Counted from the stretch's first letter, positions 8,862 to 18,051 are shown. The stretch is DNA of 64,000 bases from an uncultured Collinsella sp. (GCA_959604825.1 CAUHCN010000006.1:15665-79664); one strand, 5' to 3'. Numbers and translations: made by a program. Notes: generated from the sequence alone by a model not told the origin.

Positions 8862-9221
8862 CAAGTGGGCCGATAAGCCGGGTTCTGTCGTGAACGGTCA
8901 TTTATCTTGTCTGCACGTTACCGTGCAGCTCCACGCACGCTACCCGAACGCGGACCGGGCCGGCCCATAGCGTTCCTATTCGCGCTTGCTCCGGATGGGG
9001 CTTGCCAAGCCGCCATGTTGCCACGACGCTGGTGGTCTCTTACACCACCGTTTCAGCTTTTCCCTTTACGCCTTGCGGCGCAGGTGGGAGTCTTCTTTTC
9101 TGCGGCGCTTTCCGTCGGATCACTCCGCCCGGCCGTTAGCCGGCATCCCGCCCTCTGGAGCCCGGACTTTCCTCACGCGTACTGCAAGCAGCACATCGCG
9201 CGACCGTCTGGCCCACTCAGC
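8862..9221 (-). ncRNA. rnpB: RNase P RNA (bacterial class A)
   Basis: The catalytic RNA that matures tRNA 5' ends. Seen on the minus strand: GAGGAAAGTCCGGGCTCC near the 5' side, the universal conserved block, and ACAGAACCCGGCTTATC near the 3' end. The P1 helix forms from GAGTGGGCC at the 5' end and GGCCCACTT at the 3' end, which sets both limits to within a few bases. Length about 358 bases is normal. Confidence 0.95.
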
Positions 9222-9229
9222 AGTGCAAG

Positions 9230-9257
9230 AGTGTAACACACCGTTGCCGCAGGCAAT
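9230..9257 (-). promoter_or_regulatory. Candidate rnpB promoter
   Basis: On the minus strand TACACT (9230-9235) lies about eight bases upstream of the inferred RNA 5' end. ATTGCC lies 16 bases further upstream as a weak -35 box. The spacing is slightly short. Confidence 0.5.
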
Positions 9258-9300
9258 GGCACAACGCAAACGCTCGACACGATAAACCAAGAACCGCCAT

Positions 9301-9422
9301 GCGCTACAATGGTCCTGTCGATGGGCAACGTCGTCAGTCGAGACGCGACCGCGCTCCGCACCCCTCCGTCTACTCGGTGCGTTCCCGCCTCCTCCCCGAG
9401 GCGGGATGTCGGCATTTTTTCA
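9301..9422 (+). ncRNA. Possible small RNA with two C-rich-loop hairpins and a terminal T-run
   Basis: Two adjacent hairpins are seen: CGCACC (9357-9362) pairs with GGTGCG (9376-9381), and CCCGCCTC (9384-9391) pairs with GAGGCGGG (9398-9405) around the loop CTCCCC. Six T follow at 9415-9420. A TACAAT at 9305-9310 could be a -10 box but has no good -35. The arrangement recalls the actinobacterial 6C RNA, without matching its uninterrupted C-loops. The 9220-9560 interval holds no gene apart from this and the rpsA terminator. Confidence 0.25.
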
Positions 9423-9502
9423 TGCACCGAAAACCTAATAGCCTGTGGACAGCTCGGACAGCATTGCGCGCGGACGACATCGCGCACCTCAGCAGCAAAT
9501 GC

Positions 9503-9540
9503 AAAAAGGGACCCGTCCATTACGGACGGATCCCTTAAAA
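9503..9540 (-). terminator. Rho-independent terminator after rpsA
   Basis: The 13-bp stem AAGGGACCCGTCC (9506-9518) with 9524-9536 has a five-base loop and is followed on the minus strand by five T. It lies 20 bases past the rpsA stop codon. Confidence 0.85.
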
Positions 9541-9560
9541 CAAGTGATCGTCAAACCGAT

Positions 9561-10727
9561 TTACTCGGCGTCGGTCTCCTCGTCCTTCTTCTCGGAAGGC
9601 AGCGGGGTAACCTCGATCTCAACGCCCAGAGTCTCAGCAGCGGACTTCATGGACAGGGAGATACGACGACGGTCGAGGTCGATCTCCATGACCTTGACCT
9701 GAACCTTGTCGCCCACGTGGGTAACCTGAGAAGGCTGGTCGACGTGTTTGTTGGCCATCTCGGAGATGTGCACCAGGCCCTCGATGCCCTCGCCCAGGTC
9801 GACAAAAGCGCCGAACGGGACAAGCTTGGTCACAGTGCCCTCGACGATAGCGCCGACGGGGTACTTCTTGACCAGTGCGCGCCACGGATCCTCGGTGGTC
9901 TGCTTGAGACCCAGGGAGATGCGCTCGCGGTTGAGATCGACGTCGAGAACCTCGACCTCGACCTCCTGGCCGACCTTGACAACCTCGGAAGGATGGTTGA
10001 CGTGGTTCCAAGAGAGCTCGGAGATGTGGATGAGGCCGTCGATACCGCCGAGGTCGACGAAGGCGCCGAAGTCGACGATGGAGGAAACGGTGCCCTGGAG
10101 ACGCATGCCAGACTTGAGCTTGGACAGGATCTCGGAGCGCTCGGCCTTACGGGACTCCTCGAGCACGACGCGACGGGAGAGGACGACGTTGTTGCGGTTG
10201 CGGTCCATCTCGATGACGCGGGCCTCGATGCGGGTGCCCATGTAAGAGGTGAGGTCCTTGACGCGACGGAGGTCGACGAGGGAAGCGGGCAGGAAGCCAC
10301 GCAGGCCGATGTCGAGGATCAGGCCGCCCTTGACAACCTCGATAACCTCGCCCTCGACGTTCTCGCCGGAGTTGAACTTCTCCTCGATGCGGTTCCAAGC
10401 ACGCTCGTACTCGGCACGCTTCTTGGACAGGACCAGACGACCGTCCTTGTCCTCCTTCTGGAGAACCAGGGCCTCGATGGGATCACCGAGTGCAACGATG
10501 TCTGCAGGGTTAGCGTCCTTGCGGATGGACAGCTCGCGGACCGGGATAACGCCCTCGGACTTGAATCCGATGTCAACGAGCACCTCGTCATGCTCGATCT
10601 TAACGACAGTGCCGTTAACGAGATCGCCCTCATCAAAGTCGGTAATCGTACCGTCGATGAGGTTGTTCATCTCCTCCTCGTTGACATCGTCAAGAGAGAA
10701 AATGGACGAGTTCTGAATCTCACTCAA
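9561..10727 (-). CDS. rpsA: 30S ribosomal protein S1 (four S1 domains)
   Basis: Binds mRNA on the small subunit and helps translation initiation. The 388 residues contain four S1 RNA-binding repeats of about 75 residues each, for example GTVVKIEHDEVLVDIGFKSE, GEVIEVVKGGLILDIGLRGF, GTVSSIVDFGAFVDLGGIDG and GTVTKLVPFGAFVDLGEGIE. An acidic C-terminal tail follows. Four repeats fit the shorter actinobacterial or Firmicute form, against six in E. coli. The start codon appears to be TTG at 10727, with AAAGGGG upstream and no ATG in frame nearby. It is transcribed alone. Confidence 0.93.
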   Translation of the reverse strand: MSEIQNSSIFSLDDVNEEEMNNLIDGTITDFDEGDLVNGTVVKIEHDEVLVDIGFKSEGVIPVRELSIRKDANPADIVALGDPIEALVLQKEDKDGRLVLSKKRAEYERAWNRIEEKFNSGENVEGEVIEVVKGGLILDIGLRGFLPASLVDLRRVKDLTSYMGTRIEARVIEMDRNRNNVVLSRRVVLEESRKAERSEILSKLKSGMRLQGTVSSIVDFGAFVDLGGIDGLIHISELSWNHVNHPSEVVKVGQEVEVEVLDVDLNRERISLGLKQTTEDPWRALVKKYPVGAIVEGTVTKLVPFGAFVDLGEGIEGLVHISEMANKHVDQPSQVTHVGDKVQVKVMEIDLDRRRISLSMKSAAETLGVEIEVTPLPSEKKDEETDAE

Positions 10728-11042
10728 AGGTGGACCCCTTTCGAACTACGGGGCCCCGATTGCTAGGACCTACAGAAGGGTGCGACAAGCACACAACGTT
10801 TAGGAACACTCGGGAGCCGACAGATACTAATGTGACGCTTATGCAATCACGTTCGTATAGGTTACGGGGAAATGAGTTCGATTTCAAGCGTGAACTGCGA
10901 TTTTTTACTCGTGTGGAGACTTTTTCGTAATCTTATGAACACACGTCTCCGCAACTTGACGATAACCAGCCAGGCATTCGGCTTTGGGGTAAAGTATCCG
11001 TAGCCAACGATTCTAGATCGATTTTTCGAGAAAGGTGCCCGC

Positions 11043-11801
11043 GTGCTCAAAGCAGTCGTTTTCGATATGGACGAAACGCTTCTTAGCATCAACCTCAACG
11101 CGTTCATCCTTCGCTATTTTAAGGATGTCTCTTCGATGCTCGCGGATATCGGGCGCCGCAGCCGCGGTGGCACGATGGCACGCCTCGGCACCATCCTGGT
11201 CGACCTCAACGCCAATCGCCGCAGCAGCACGGACAATCGCACCAATCTTGAGTTTTACCAAGAAGAGGTCGAGCGCCGATGCGGCATTTGCCTCTCGGAC
11301 CCACTTATCTACGAGGCGTTTACCTACTACGACCGCGAAGTTCTTCCGTACAAGAATGACGAACTCATCAACGCCCATGCCATGCCGGGCGCACACGCCG
11401 CGCTTCAGGCCGTACAGGACGCAGGGCTGCGCTGCGCGCTCTTTACCAACCCCAGCTTTCCGCAGGGGGCTATTGAGTGCCGCATGGGTTGGGGCGACCT
11501 GGCCGACGCCCCCTTTGAGCTCGTCACGCACATGGGAAACGCCACCCGCTGCAAGCCTGATGCCACCTACTATCTAGAGCAGCTTCAGGTGATGGGGCTC
11601 GAACCGCACGAGGTCCTTATGGTGGGCAACGATCCCAAACGCGACTTCCCTAACCCCGCCTGCGGCATTCAGACTGCCTATGTAGGCCAGGGCAAGCCCA
11701 ACCGAGTCACCTGGCGCGGAACCATGGAAGGCTTCGCCCGCGACTTTAACGCCGTAGTAGAAGCCTTCTACGAACACCAAGTAGCCGACGAACTGTCCTA
11801 G
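11043..11801 (+). CDS. HAD-superfamily hydrolase
   Basis: A 252-residue haloacid-dehalogenase-type phosphatase; the substrate is unknown. Seen: motif I VFDMDETLL at residues 5-13 with the two catalytic Asp, a central helical cap, and motif IV VGNDPKRDFPNP near residue 195. The start is a GTG at 11043 preceded by GAAAGG; the motif lies too close to the N-terminus for a later start. Its last four bases overlap the stop codon end of the convergent cysteine desulfidase-like gene. The 315 bases upstream, shared with rpsA, contain no gene. Confidence 0.8.
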   Translation: MLKAVVFDMDETLLSINLNAFILRYFKDVSSMLADIGRRSRGGTMARLGTILVDLNANRRSSTDNRTNLEFYQEEVERRCGICLSDPLIYEAFTYYDREVLPYKNDELINAHAMPGAHAALQAVQDAGLRCALFTNPSFPQGAIECRMGWGDLADAPFELVTHMGNATRCKPDATYYLEQLQVMGLEPHEVLMVGNDPKRDFPNPACGIQTAYVGQGKPNRVTWRGTMEGFARDFNAVVEAFYEHQVADELS

Positions 11802-13117
11802 CACACTTGGGTTTTGCCGATCATGATGTTGAGGATCTCGACGTCGGTGTCCTTCATACCCACACGGCCCACGTAGCCCATGCTGGCAATCGTCTGCTCG
11901 ACGGTATCCTGGATCAAACCCTCGCCGGCACGGAAGCCACGCCCCTGCATGGCCATGTCATGTCCCAGAATCGCCGCATCGACGGCAGCCGAAATCTTGG
12001 CGGCACAACTCGCCTTGGCGCCGTCGCACACGATGCCGCCCACGTTACCGAGCGTATTCGAGACCGTCGCGCCAATCTGCTCGCGCGTGCCACCGCACAG
12101 CCAGGTAATCGCAGCGCCGGCGCCGCACGCGGCGCAAATAGCACCGCAAAACGCCGAAAGCGCACCAATATAGCTCTTGATATGCACGGCGATAAGATCG
12201 GACAGCATCACGGCGCGCACCAGACGCTCGTGGTCGCAACGCAGGTACTCGGCATACTCCATGACGGGCAATGCGCAGGTAATGCCTTGATTGCCCGAGC
12301 CGCACACAATGGCGACCGGCAGCGCGCAACCGTTCATGCGGGCGTCGGACCCGGCGGCCGCACGGGCACGGGCACGGCAGGCGACGTCATCGGCACGAGC
12401 ACCCAGCAGCGTACGACCCACCTCGGCGCCCCAAGCGTGCGCAAGGCCCTCGGCACTGATTGCGCCATTCAGCTCAATCTGACGCTCAACGGCAGCGCGG
12501 GCGCCCTCAATGTCACCGTCCTCGATAAAGTCGATGATGGAATCAATGGACATGGGCGTATCGGCGTTATCTGCCGCACGCTCGGCCACCACGCGCTCGG
12601 CGCAGGCGGCGCACTCCCCCGCCGACTTGCCGCATACCGGAATACCGTCGAGCGTATGGCACGTGACATTAGTGTGGTGATCGGTAATCTCGACGACCGC
12701 GGTATGGCCCCCGGCCGTCGCAGTCACCTTGATGTAGAGGTTGGGCACACCCTCGACAAGCGACACATCGCAGTAGCCGGCGTCGGCGAGGAGCTCGGCC
12801 ACACGAGCGCGGTCTTCATCGTTAACGCTCTCGAGCACCTCAAGCGCGCTCTTGGCGTCACCGCCCACGGCACCCAGCACGGCTGCAGCTTCAATACCGT
12901 GCATACCGCCCGAGTTGGGCACGGTCACGCTCTTAACGTTCTTGATGATGTTGCCCGAGCAGGCAACGTCCATATGATCGGGTTCGCAACCGAGCGTCTG
13001 GCTCGCCAACGCCGCTGCATAGGCAACGGCAATAGGCTCGGTGCAGCCGAGCGCACAGACAAGCTCGCGGTTCAAAACATCGCAAAACGCGGCATCACGA
13101 AGGGAATCGGTAGGCAT
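11798..13117 (-). CDS. L-cysteine desulfidase-like iron-sulfur enzyme (CyuA/UPF0597 family)
   Basis: A 439-residue protein of the family that includes E. coli CyuA (YhaM), an iron-sulfur cysteine desulfidase structurally related to serine dehydratase alpha chains. Seen: ELVCALGCTEPIAVAYAAA near residue 20, CGSGNQGITCALPVMEY near residue 285, and many cysteines, including CGAICAACGAG, that could bind a cluster. The reaction would release sulfide and pyruvate from L-cysteine. GGAGA precedes the ATG. A serine- or other amino-acid deaminase activity is the alternative. No cysteine transporter is adjacent. Confidence 0.8.
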   Translation of the reverse strand: MPTDSLRDAAFCDVLNRELVCALGCTEPIAVAYAAALASQTLGCEPDHMDVACSGNIIKNVKSVTVPNSGGMHGIEAAAVLGAVGGDAKSALEVLESVNDEDRARVAELLADAGYCDVSLVEGVPNLYIKVTATAGGHTAVVEITDHHTNVTCHTLDGIPVCGKSAGECAACAERVVAERAADNADTPMSIDSIIDFIEDGDIEGARAAVERQIELNGAISAEGLAHAWGAEVGRTLLGARADDVACRARARAAAGSDARMNGCALPVAIVCGSGNQGITCALPVMEYAEYLRCDHERLVRAVMLSDLIAVHIKSYIGALSAFCGAICAACGAGAAITWLCGGTREQIGATVSNTLGNVGGIVCDGAKASCAAKISAAVDAAILGHDMAMQGRGFRAGEGLIQDTVEQTIASMGYVGRVGMKDTDVEILNIMIGKTQVC

Positions 13118-13387
13118 AGGTATCTCCTGCTTGCATAACGGGCTGGTCTCTCAAAAAAGTTAGCTCCTTTATTTGATAACAATGCATCAAAAACCGCAAC
13201 CACGGTTCCGGCGGACGGCGCTCAAGCACAAACTGGCGGCATTCATTCATGAAAAGCTAGTCTTGTTGCATGCTAAAGCGTTTGACCAAAAAACGCCCGA
13301 GCGTTTACACAAAAGTCGCGCTATCATGCAGTCGAACGCGGTAAAACCTTTAGCAATTCCGCCGCACGGACCAGAGAGGAACCACTC

Positions 13388-13855
13388 ATGAAGATCGGTA
13401 TCGGTAACGACCACGCCGCCGTCGAGCTCAAGAACATCATTTCCGAGCACCTGAAGGAGCGCGGCTGCGAGGTCGTGAACTATGGCACCGACACCTCCGA
13501 GAGCTTCGACTACCCCATCGCCGGTTACAAGGTGGGCAAGGCCGTGGCCAACGGTGACGTCGACCTGGGTATCTTGATCTGCGGTACCGGCGTCGGGATT
13601 AGCCTGGCTGCCAACAAGGTCGAGGGCGTACGCGCCGTCGTGTGCTCCGAGCCCTTCAGCGCCAAGCTCTCCCGTATGCACAACAACACCAACGTGCTGG
13701 CCTTTGGCGCCCGCGTCGTGGGCTCCGAGCTCGCCAAGATGATTGTCGACGAATGGCTCGACGCCGAGTTTGAGGGCGGCCGCCACGAGCGTCGCGTCAA
13801 TCTCCTCAACGAGATCGACCAGACCCGCGGACTAAAGATTGTCGACGAGGCCTAA
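13388..13855 (+). CDS. rpiB: Ribose-5-phosphate isomerase B
   Basis: Interconverts ribose 5-phosphate and ribulose 5-phosphate in the non-oxidative pentose phosphate pathway. The 155 residues show the RpiB signatures: IGNDHAAVELK at the N-terminus, the CGTGVGIS loop with the catalytic cysteine near residue 63, and HNNTNVLAFGARVVG near residue 98. GAGAGGAA precedes the ATG. It is a single-gene unit closed by the terminator at 13883. A galactose-6-phosphate isomerase subunit is the less likely alternative. Confidence 0.92.
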   Translation: MKIGIGNDHAAVELKNIISEHLKERGCEVVNYGTDTSESFDYPIAGYKVGKAVANGDVDLGILICGTGVGISLAANKVEGVRAVVCSEPFSAKLSRMHNNTNVLAFGARVVGSELAKMIVDEWLDAEFEGGRHERRVNLLNEIDQTRGLKIVDEA

Positions 13856-13882
13856 AGACTTACAAAGCCATACGCTAGCGCC

Positions 13883-13922
13883 AGCCCCCGCCCGGAAGAA
13901 ACATCCGGACGGGGCTTTTTAG
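13883..13922 (+). terminator. Rho-independent terminator after rpiB
   Basis: The stem CCCCGCCCGGA pairs with TCCGGACGGGG apart from one base and is followed by five T on the plus strand, 28 bases past the rpiB stop. Confidence 0.88.
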
Positions 13923-13957
13923 TAGTTTTCTATGCGTTTACCAAAAATCTACCGGAA

Positions 13958-13994
13958 TAAAAGGGCGCCGCGGTTGGAATTCCGCGGCGCCCAA
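13958..13994 (-). terminator. Rho-independent terminator after ndk
   Basis: An 11-bp perfect stem GGGCGCCGCGG with an eight-base loop is followed on the minus strand by TTTTA. It faces the rpiB terminator. Confidence 0.8.
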
Positions 13995-14030
13995 GCCACA
14001 CGCTAACAGCTTTAAGGAGTCAAAGCTGGT

Positions 14031-14435
14031 TTAGCCAAAGAAGCGCTTGATCTCGATCTCGGCGTTCTCCAGGCAGTCGGAGCCGTGGATCACGTTGGCG
14101 TTGACATCGACAGCGAAGTCGCCGCGAATGGTGCCGGGCGCAGCATCAAGCGGGTTGGTAGCGCCCATAAGGGTGCGCATCTTGGAAACAGCGGAGAGAC
14201 CGGAAACGACCATCTTGACGACCGGACCGCTCGTCATAAAGTCGCAGAGACCGCCAAAGAAGGGCTTGTCGGCCAGATGGGCGTAGTGCTCCTCGACGGT
14301 AGCACGCTCGAGCGTGGTCATCTCCATGCGCTCGATGACAAGGCCGCTACGCTCAATACGAGCAACGATCTCGCCGATCTTGCGATCGCGCACCGCGTCG
14401 GGCTTAATCATGATGAAGGTCTTCTCGATAGCCAT
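14031..14435 (-). CDS. ndk: Nucleoside diphosphate kinase
   Basis: Balances nucleoside triphosphate pools by transferring phosphate from ATP through a phosphohistidine. The 134 residues are normal length. Seen: N-terminal EKTFIMIKPDAV, the NPLDAAPGTIRGDFA segment near residue 90, and the active-site histidine motif NVIHGSD near residue 112. I chose the ATG at 14435, which has GAAAGG eight bases upstream; the 14 extra upstream codons do not match the family. It is a single-gene unit. Confidence 0.95.
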   Translation of the reverse strand: MAIEKTFIMIKPDAVRDRKIGEIVARIERSGLVIERMEMTTLERATVEEHYAHLADKPFFGGLCDFMTSGPVVKMVVSGLSAVSKMRTLMGATNPLDAAPGTIRGDFAVDVNANVIHGSDCLENAEIEIKRFFG

Positions 14436-14736
14436 AAGGTAGCCTTTCAAGTAGGTTCGCGCGTGCCCAAGTCCCATTCCGGCACCCGCCTGGACTGCAT
14501 CGTAACAGAGTTTTAGCTGCAGTTAAACAAAAAGCTGTTTATTGAAACGCTGCAATTTATTAAAGCGCTCCATATGTGTCACTTCTGTTTCGAAGCCCGA
14601 TTAGAGTACCATCCGACCGCTCATCAACCACATGGAACAGAGCGGGCGGTCGGTTGCCACCCGCGAACGTACCCCCTTCACAACCTGCCCAAAGGTCCTA
14701 CAGAAGTTCTCGACAAGCCCCTTCCCCCATAGCAGC
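14436..14736. other. Gene-free interval between ndk and argH
   Basis: No coding potential or RNA gene is recognised here. It contains one imperfect hairpin (CCGACCGCTC near 14615 with GAGCGGGCGGTCGG near 14640) and AT-rich DNA near 14520-14570 that could hold the ndk promoter. Confidence 0.5.
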
Positions 14737-14769
14737 AAAATAGGGGCGCCCGCATCAGCAGACGCCCGT
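14737..14769 (-). terminator. Probable terminator after argH
   Basis: On the minus strand GGGCGTCTGC pairs with GCGGGCGCCC using G-U pairs around a TGAT loop, then CTATTTT follows. The T-run is short and offset. Confidence 0.5.
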
Positions 14770-14820
14770 AAAGCTAAAACGATTTATCAATAAATGGACA
14801 ATACGTCTTCAGCCAAACCT

Positions 14821-16251
14821 CTACTTTGCCCCGTGACCCATCTCGACAACCTTGGTTAGCGATCCAAACACGCCTTCGTCGGCCACGAGCTGCGCCTCGG
14901 CACGCTGCAGCTGCACGGCAACGGCGGCAGGGGCGGTACCGCCCTCGGCCGTGCGCGCGGCGACAATCGACGGGATATCGAGCGCCTCGGTAATATCGCG
15001 CTCAAAGAGCGGGCTTGCCTCCTGGAACACCTCAAACGGCAGGTCCTCAAGATTGCAGCCGCGCTTCTCACACATCAGGACCAGGTGCCCCACCACGGCA
15101 TGTGCCTCGCGGAACGGTAGACCGCGCTTTGCCAGGTAATCGGCAACATCGGTGGCGGCAAGGTGCCCCACGCCGCACTCGCGCGCCATGGCATCCTCGT
15201 TGACGGTCCAGGTCGAAATCATTCCGGCCATAACGGACAGGCACTGCATGAGCGTGTGAGCGGTATCGAGCGCGCCCTCCTTGTCCTCCTGCAAGTCCTT
15301 GTTATAAGCGAGCGGCAGGCCCTTCATGGTTACCAGCAGCTGCACCAGGTTGCCGTACACGCGACCGCTCTTACCGCGGATAAGCTCGGCAAAGTCGGGA
15401 TTCTTCTTCTGCGGCATGATGGACGAGCCGGTGGAGTAGGAGTCTGAAAGCGTGATAAAGCCAAATTCGGAGCTCGACCACAGCACGATCTCCTCGGAAA
15501 GACGCGACAGGTGCATCGCCATGACGGATCCGGCGTAATGCAGATCGAGCAGGAAATCACGGTCGGAAACCGCATCGAGCGAGTTGGGAATCACGCCCGC
15601 AAAGCCAAGTTCGGCAGCCGTCATCTGGCGATCGAGCGGATAGCTCGTACCGGCAAGCGCGGCAGCACCCAGCGGGCAGTTGTCGGCGGCATCAAAGGCG
15701 GCCTTCAGGCGCGTAAAGTCGCGCGCGAACATCCAGGAATACGCCAGCAGATGATGCGAGAGCAGCACGGGCTGAGCGTGCTGCATATGCGTGTAGCCCG
15801 GAAGAATCACCTTGTCGTACTTCTTGGCCGCATCCACCAGCACATGGCGCAGCTCAAGATTGGCCTCCATGAGCTCCTTGGCCAGCGCCTTGACGCCCAG
15901 GCGCGTATCGGTCGCCACCTGGTCGTTGCGCGAACGCCCAGTATGCAAGCGTTTGCCAGCCTCGCCGATACGACGCGTCAGCTCGCTTTCGATGGACATA
16001 TGAATGTCCTCGTCGTTGATATCAAAGGTGAAGTTGCCGGCATCGATATCCTGTTCGATTCCGGTCAGGCCCTCGGCAATCGCCTGCTCGTCCTCGGCGC
16101 TGATAATGCCCTGGGCCGCCAGCATCTTGGCATGTGCCTTAGATCCGGCGATATCCTGCTTATAGAGATGTTTGTCAACCGGCAACGACGCGCCAAACTC
16201 CTGCGTGACCTCGGCCACGCCTGCCTCAAAACGACCGCCCCAAAGAGCCAT
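14821..16251 (-). CDS. argH: Argininosuccinate lyase
   Basis: Cleaves argininosuccinate to arginine and fumarate, the last step of arginine synthesis. The 476 residues carry the superfamily signature GSSIMPQKKNPD near residue 280, HTGRSRNDQVATD near residue 105, and the N-terminal MALWGGRFEAG typical of ArgH. The ATG at 16251 is preceded by AAAGGGGA; the longer reading adds 25 residues not seen in the family. It follows argG on the same strand with a small open frame and a GC hairpin between them, so argG and argH probably share the leader at 18.2 kb. Confidence 0.96.
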   Translation of the reverse strand: MALWGGRFEAGVAEVTQEFGASLPVDKHLYKQDIAGSKAHAKMLAAQGIISAEDEQAIAEGLTGIEQDIDAGNFTFDINDEDIHMSIESELTRRIGEAGKRLHTGRSRNDQVATDTRLGVKALAKELMEANLELRHVLVDAAKKYDKVILPGYTHMQHAQPVLLSHHLLAYSWMFARDFTRLKAAFDAADNCPLGAAALAGTSYPLDRQMTAAELGFAGVIPNSLDAVSDRDFLLDLHYAGSVMAMHLSRLSEEIVLWSSSEFGFITLSDSYSTGSSIMPQKKNPDFAELIRGKSGRVYGNLVQLLVTMKGLPLAYNKDLQEDKEGALDTAHTLMQCLSVMAGMISTWTVNEDAMARECGVGHLAATDVADYLAKRGLPFREAHAVVGHLVLMCEKRGCNLEDLPFEVFQEASPLFERDITEALDIPSIVAARTAEGGTAPAAVAVQLQRAEAQLVADEGVFGSLTKVVEMGHGAK

Positions 16252-16369
16252 GGAACCGTCCCCTTTCATCAAATCCCAAAACAAGCGCCCAAAGCAATGC
16301 GCCCTGTCGCTAAAGCGATTTCTCAACCGCTAGTTTTGTATATTCCCCACCATGTGCGAGGCCATATAG

Positions 16370-16540
16370 CTAATTTGCAAAGAAGTGACGCGCCATGCAC
16401 TTGGCACCCAACGTCTCCCTCCGAATGTTGCCCTGCGAACCATTGATCCAGGCCTTTAGGCTCATAGGAACGTCCTCGACCTTTGCAGCATCGAACTCGG
16501 GCGCGAGGGCAAGTAAAGCATGCGCGATAGCATTGAACAT
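16370..16540 (-). CDS. Small open frame between argG and argH (56 codons, unknown)
   Basis: I do not recognise this protein. The frame starts at an ATG with GGGGAG eight bases upstream and encodes MFNAIAHALLALAPEFDA, a region with VPMSLKAWINGS, and a basic end CMARHFFAN. No membrane segment or signal peptide is evident. It lies on the same strand as argG and argH, 233 bases after argG and 119 bases before argH. Its composition is not obviously that of a shadow frame. It could be a real small protein or a translated spacer that affects argH expression. Confidence 0.4.
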   Translation of the reverse strand: MFNAIAHALLALAPEFDAAKVEDVPMSLKAWINGSQGNIRRETLGAKCMARHFFAN

Positions 16541-16590
16541 AATGGATACTCCCCATATATATAGGCGCAGGGCCGTCAAATTGATAGGAG

Positions 16591-16620
16591 GAGCCCCGCC
16601 GGACAACCCCGGCGGGGCTC
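16591..16620. other. GC-rich hairpin between argG and the small frame
   Basis: A perfect 12-bp stem GAGCCCCGCCGG with a six-base loop. On the minus strand no T-run follows directly (CCTCCTATCAATTT), so it may be a partial terminator or an mRNA-stabilising element after argG rather than a strong stop. Confidence 0.55.
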
Positions 16621-16773
16621 GGACTCAGCCGCAGACGCGGCATCATATATGCGGGCGGAACGTAGGGGCCACCGATGTTAAGAAGTGTCAGCAAGCATAA
16701 CGAAAGGTAGGGACCCCATGCGCCCGTTATGTATCACGCGGATGGGCCGCGCGGATACCAAAGGAAGGAGGCG

Positions 16774-18000
16774 CTAGGCCTGGGCGGCAGCAGAGCTGGG
16801 GCCCTGGACCTTAGCCCACGTCTTGAGCGACAGCGTATCGATCTCGATAAAGCCGGCGCTGGCCTTCTCGTCAAACGTAGTGTCGCGGTCGTAGGTAGCC
16901 AGACCGTAGTCATACAGGCTAAACGGGCTCTTGCGGCCGACGACATGGCAGTTGCCCTTAAAGAACTTCAGACGGACGGTGCCGGTCACGAACTTCTGGG
17001 TGTCGGCCATAAAGGCATCGAGCGCGTTTTTGAGCGGGCTGTACCACTGGCCGTTGTACACGGCGGTGGCCCAATCCTGCTCGAGCTTAATCTTGGTCTT
17101 GAGCAGGTCGCCCTCGACGCAGATGTCCTCGAGCGCCTTGTGGGCGGTGATGAGCGTCAGGGCGCCAGGAACCTCGTAGCACTCGCGACTCTTGAGGCCC
17201 ACCAGACGATCCTCGACCAGGTCGAGACGGCCAAAGCCGTTGTCACCCGAAATCTTGTTGAGGGCGATGACGATCTCGGAGAGTTTCATCTTCTTGCCAT
17301 CGACGGCGACGGGCTTGCCCGCCTCAAACTCAATCTCGGTGTAGGTCGGGGTGTCCGGCGTGTCCTCGGGGTTCTTGGTCATAACCCAGGCGTCGTCGAG
17401 CGGCTCGTTCCAGGGATCCTCCAGGTGACCGCACTCGATGGCGCGACCCCACAGGTTGTCGTCGATGGAATAGGGGTTGTCGTTGGCGCCCTCGGGAACC
17501 GGCACGTTGTGGGCGTGAGCATAGGCAACCTCATCGGGACGGCACTTCAGATCCCACTCGCGAACCGGGGCGATAACCTTAAGCTCGGGGTCGAGGGCCT
17601 TGACGGCAGCCTCAAAACGAACCTGGTCGTTACCCTTGCCGGTGCAGCCGTGGGCGACGTAGGTCGCGCCAAACTCGTGAGCGACCTCGACAAGCTTCTT
17701 GGCGAGCAGCGGGCGAGACAGCGCGGAGAGCAGCGGGTACTTGTTCTCGTACATGGAGTTTGCGGCGATGGCCTTAGTCAGGAACTCATCGGAGAACTCG
17801 TCGCGCAGGTCGAGCACCTGGCAATCGAGAACGCCCAGGTCAAGCGCCTTCTGCTTCTTGGCATCCAAGCCGGTCTCCTCCTGGCCCACGTTGCCGCAGA
17901 CGCAAACGACATCGAGATTCTTTTCGTCCTGGAGCCACTTGACACATACGGATGTATCAAGACCACCGGAATATGCGAGAACGACTTTTTCCTTGCTCAT
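16774..18000 (-). CDS. argG: Argininosuccinate synthase
   Basis: Joins citrulline and aspartate with ATP to make argininosuccinate. The 408 residues show the N-type ATP pyrophosphatase loop AYSGGLDTSVCVKWL at residues 9-23, and AHGCTGKGNDQVRFE near residue 115. The ATG at 18000 follows GAAAGGAA; an in-frame upstream methionine lacks support. A 280-base leader holding an Arg-rich peptide and alternative hairpins precedes the gene, suggesting regulation by arginine supply. No argR, argF or other arg genes occur in the window, so citrulline must come from elsewhere. Confidence 0.96.
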   Translation of the reverse strand: MSKEKVVLAYSGGLDTSVCVKWLQDEKNLDVVCVCGNVGQEETGLDAKKQKALDLGVLDCQVLDLRDEFSDEFLTKAIAANSMYENKYPLLSALSRPLLAKKLVEVAHEFGATYVAHGCTGKGNDQVRFEAAVKALDPELKVIAPVREWDLKCRPDEVAYAHAHNVPVPEGANDNPYSIDDNLWGRAIECGHLEDPWNEPLDDAWVMTKNPEDTPDTPTYTEIEFEAGKPVAVDGKKMKLSEIVIALNKISGDNGFGRLDLVEDRLVGLKSRECYEVPGALTLITAHKALEDICVEGDLLKTKIKLEQDWATAVYNGQWYSPLKNALDAFMADTQKFVTGTVRLKFFKGNCHVVGRKSPFSLYDYGLATYDRDTTFDEKASAGFIEIDTLSLKTWAKVQGPSSAAAQA

Positions 18001-18051
18001 GGCTGTTTCCTTTCGCCCTTGGTAGCTAGTTAGAACATCGGTCAGTTGCAA

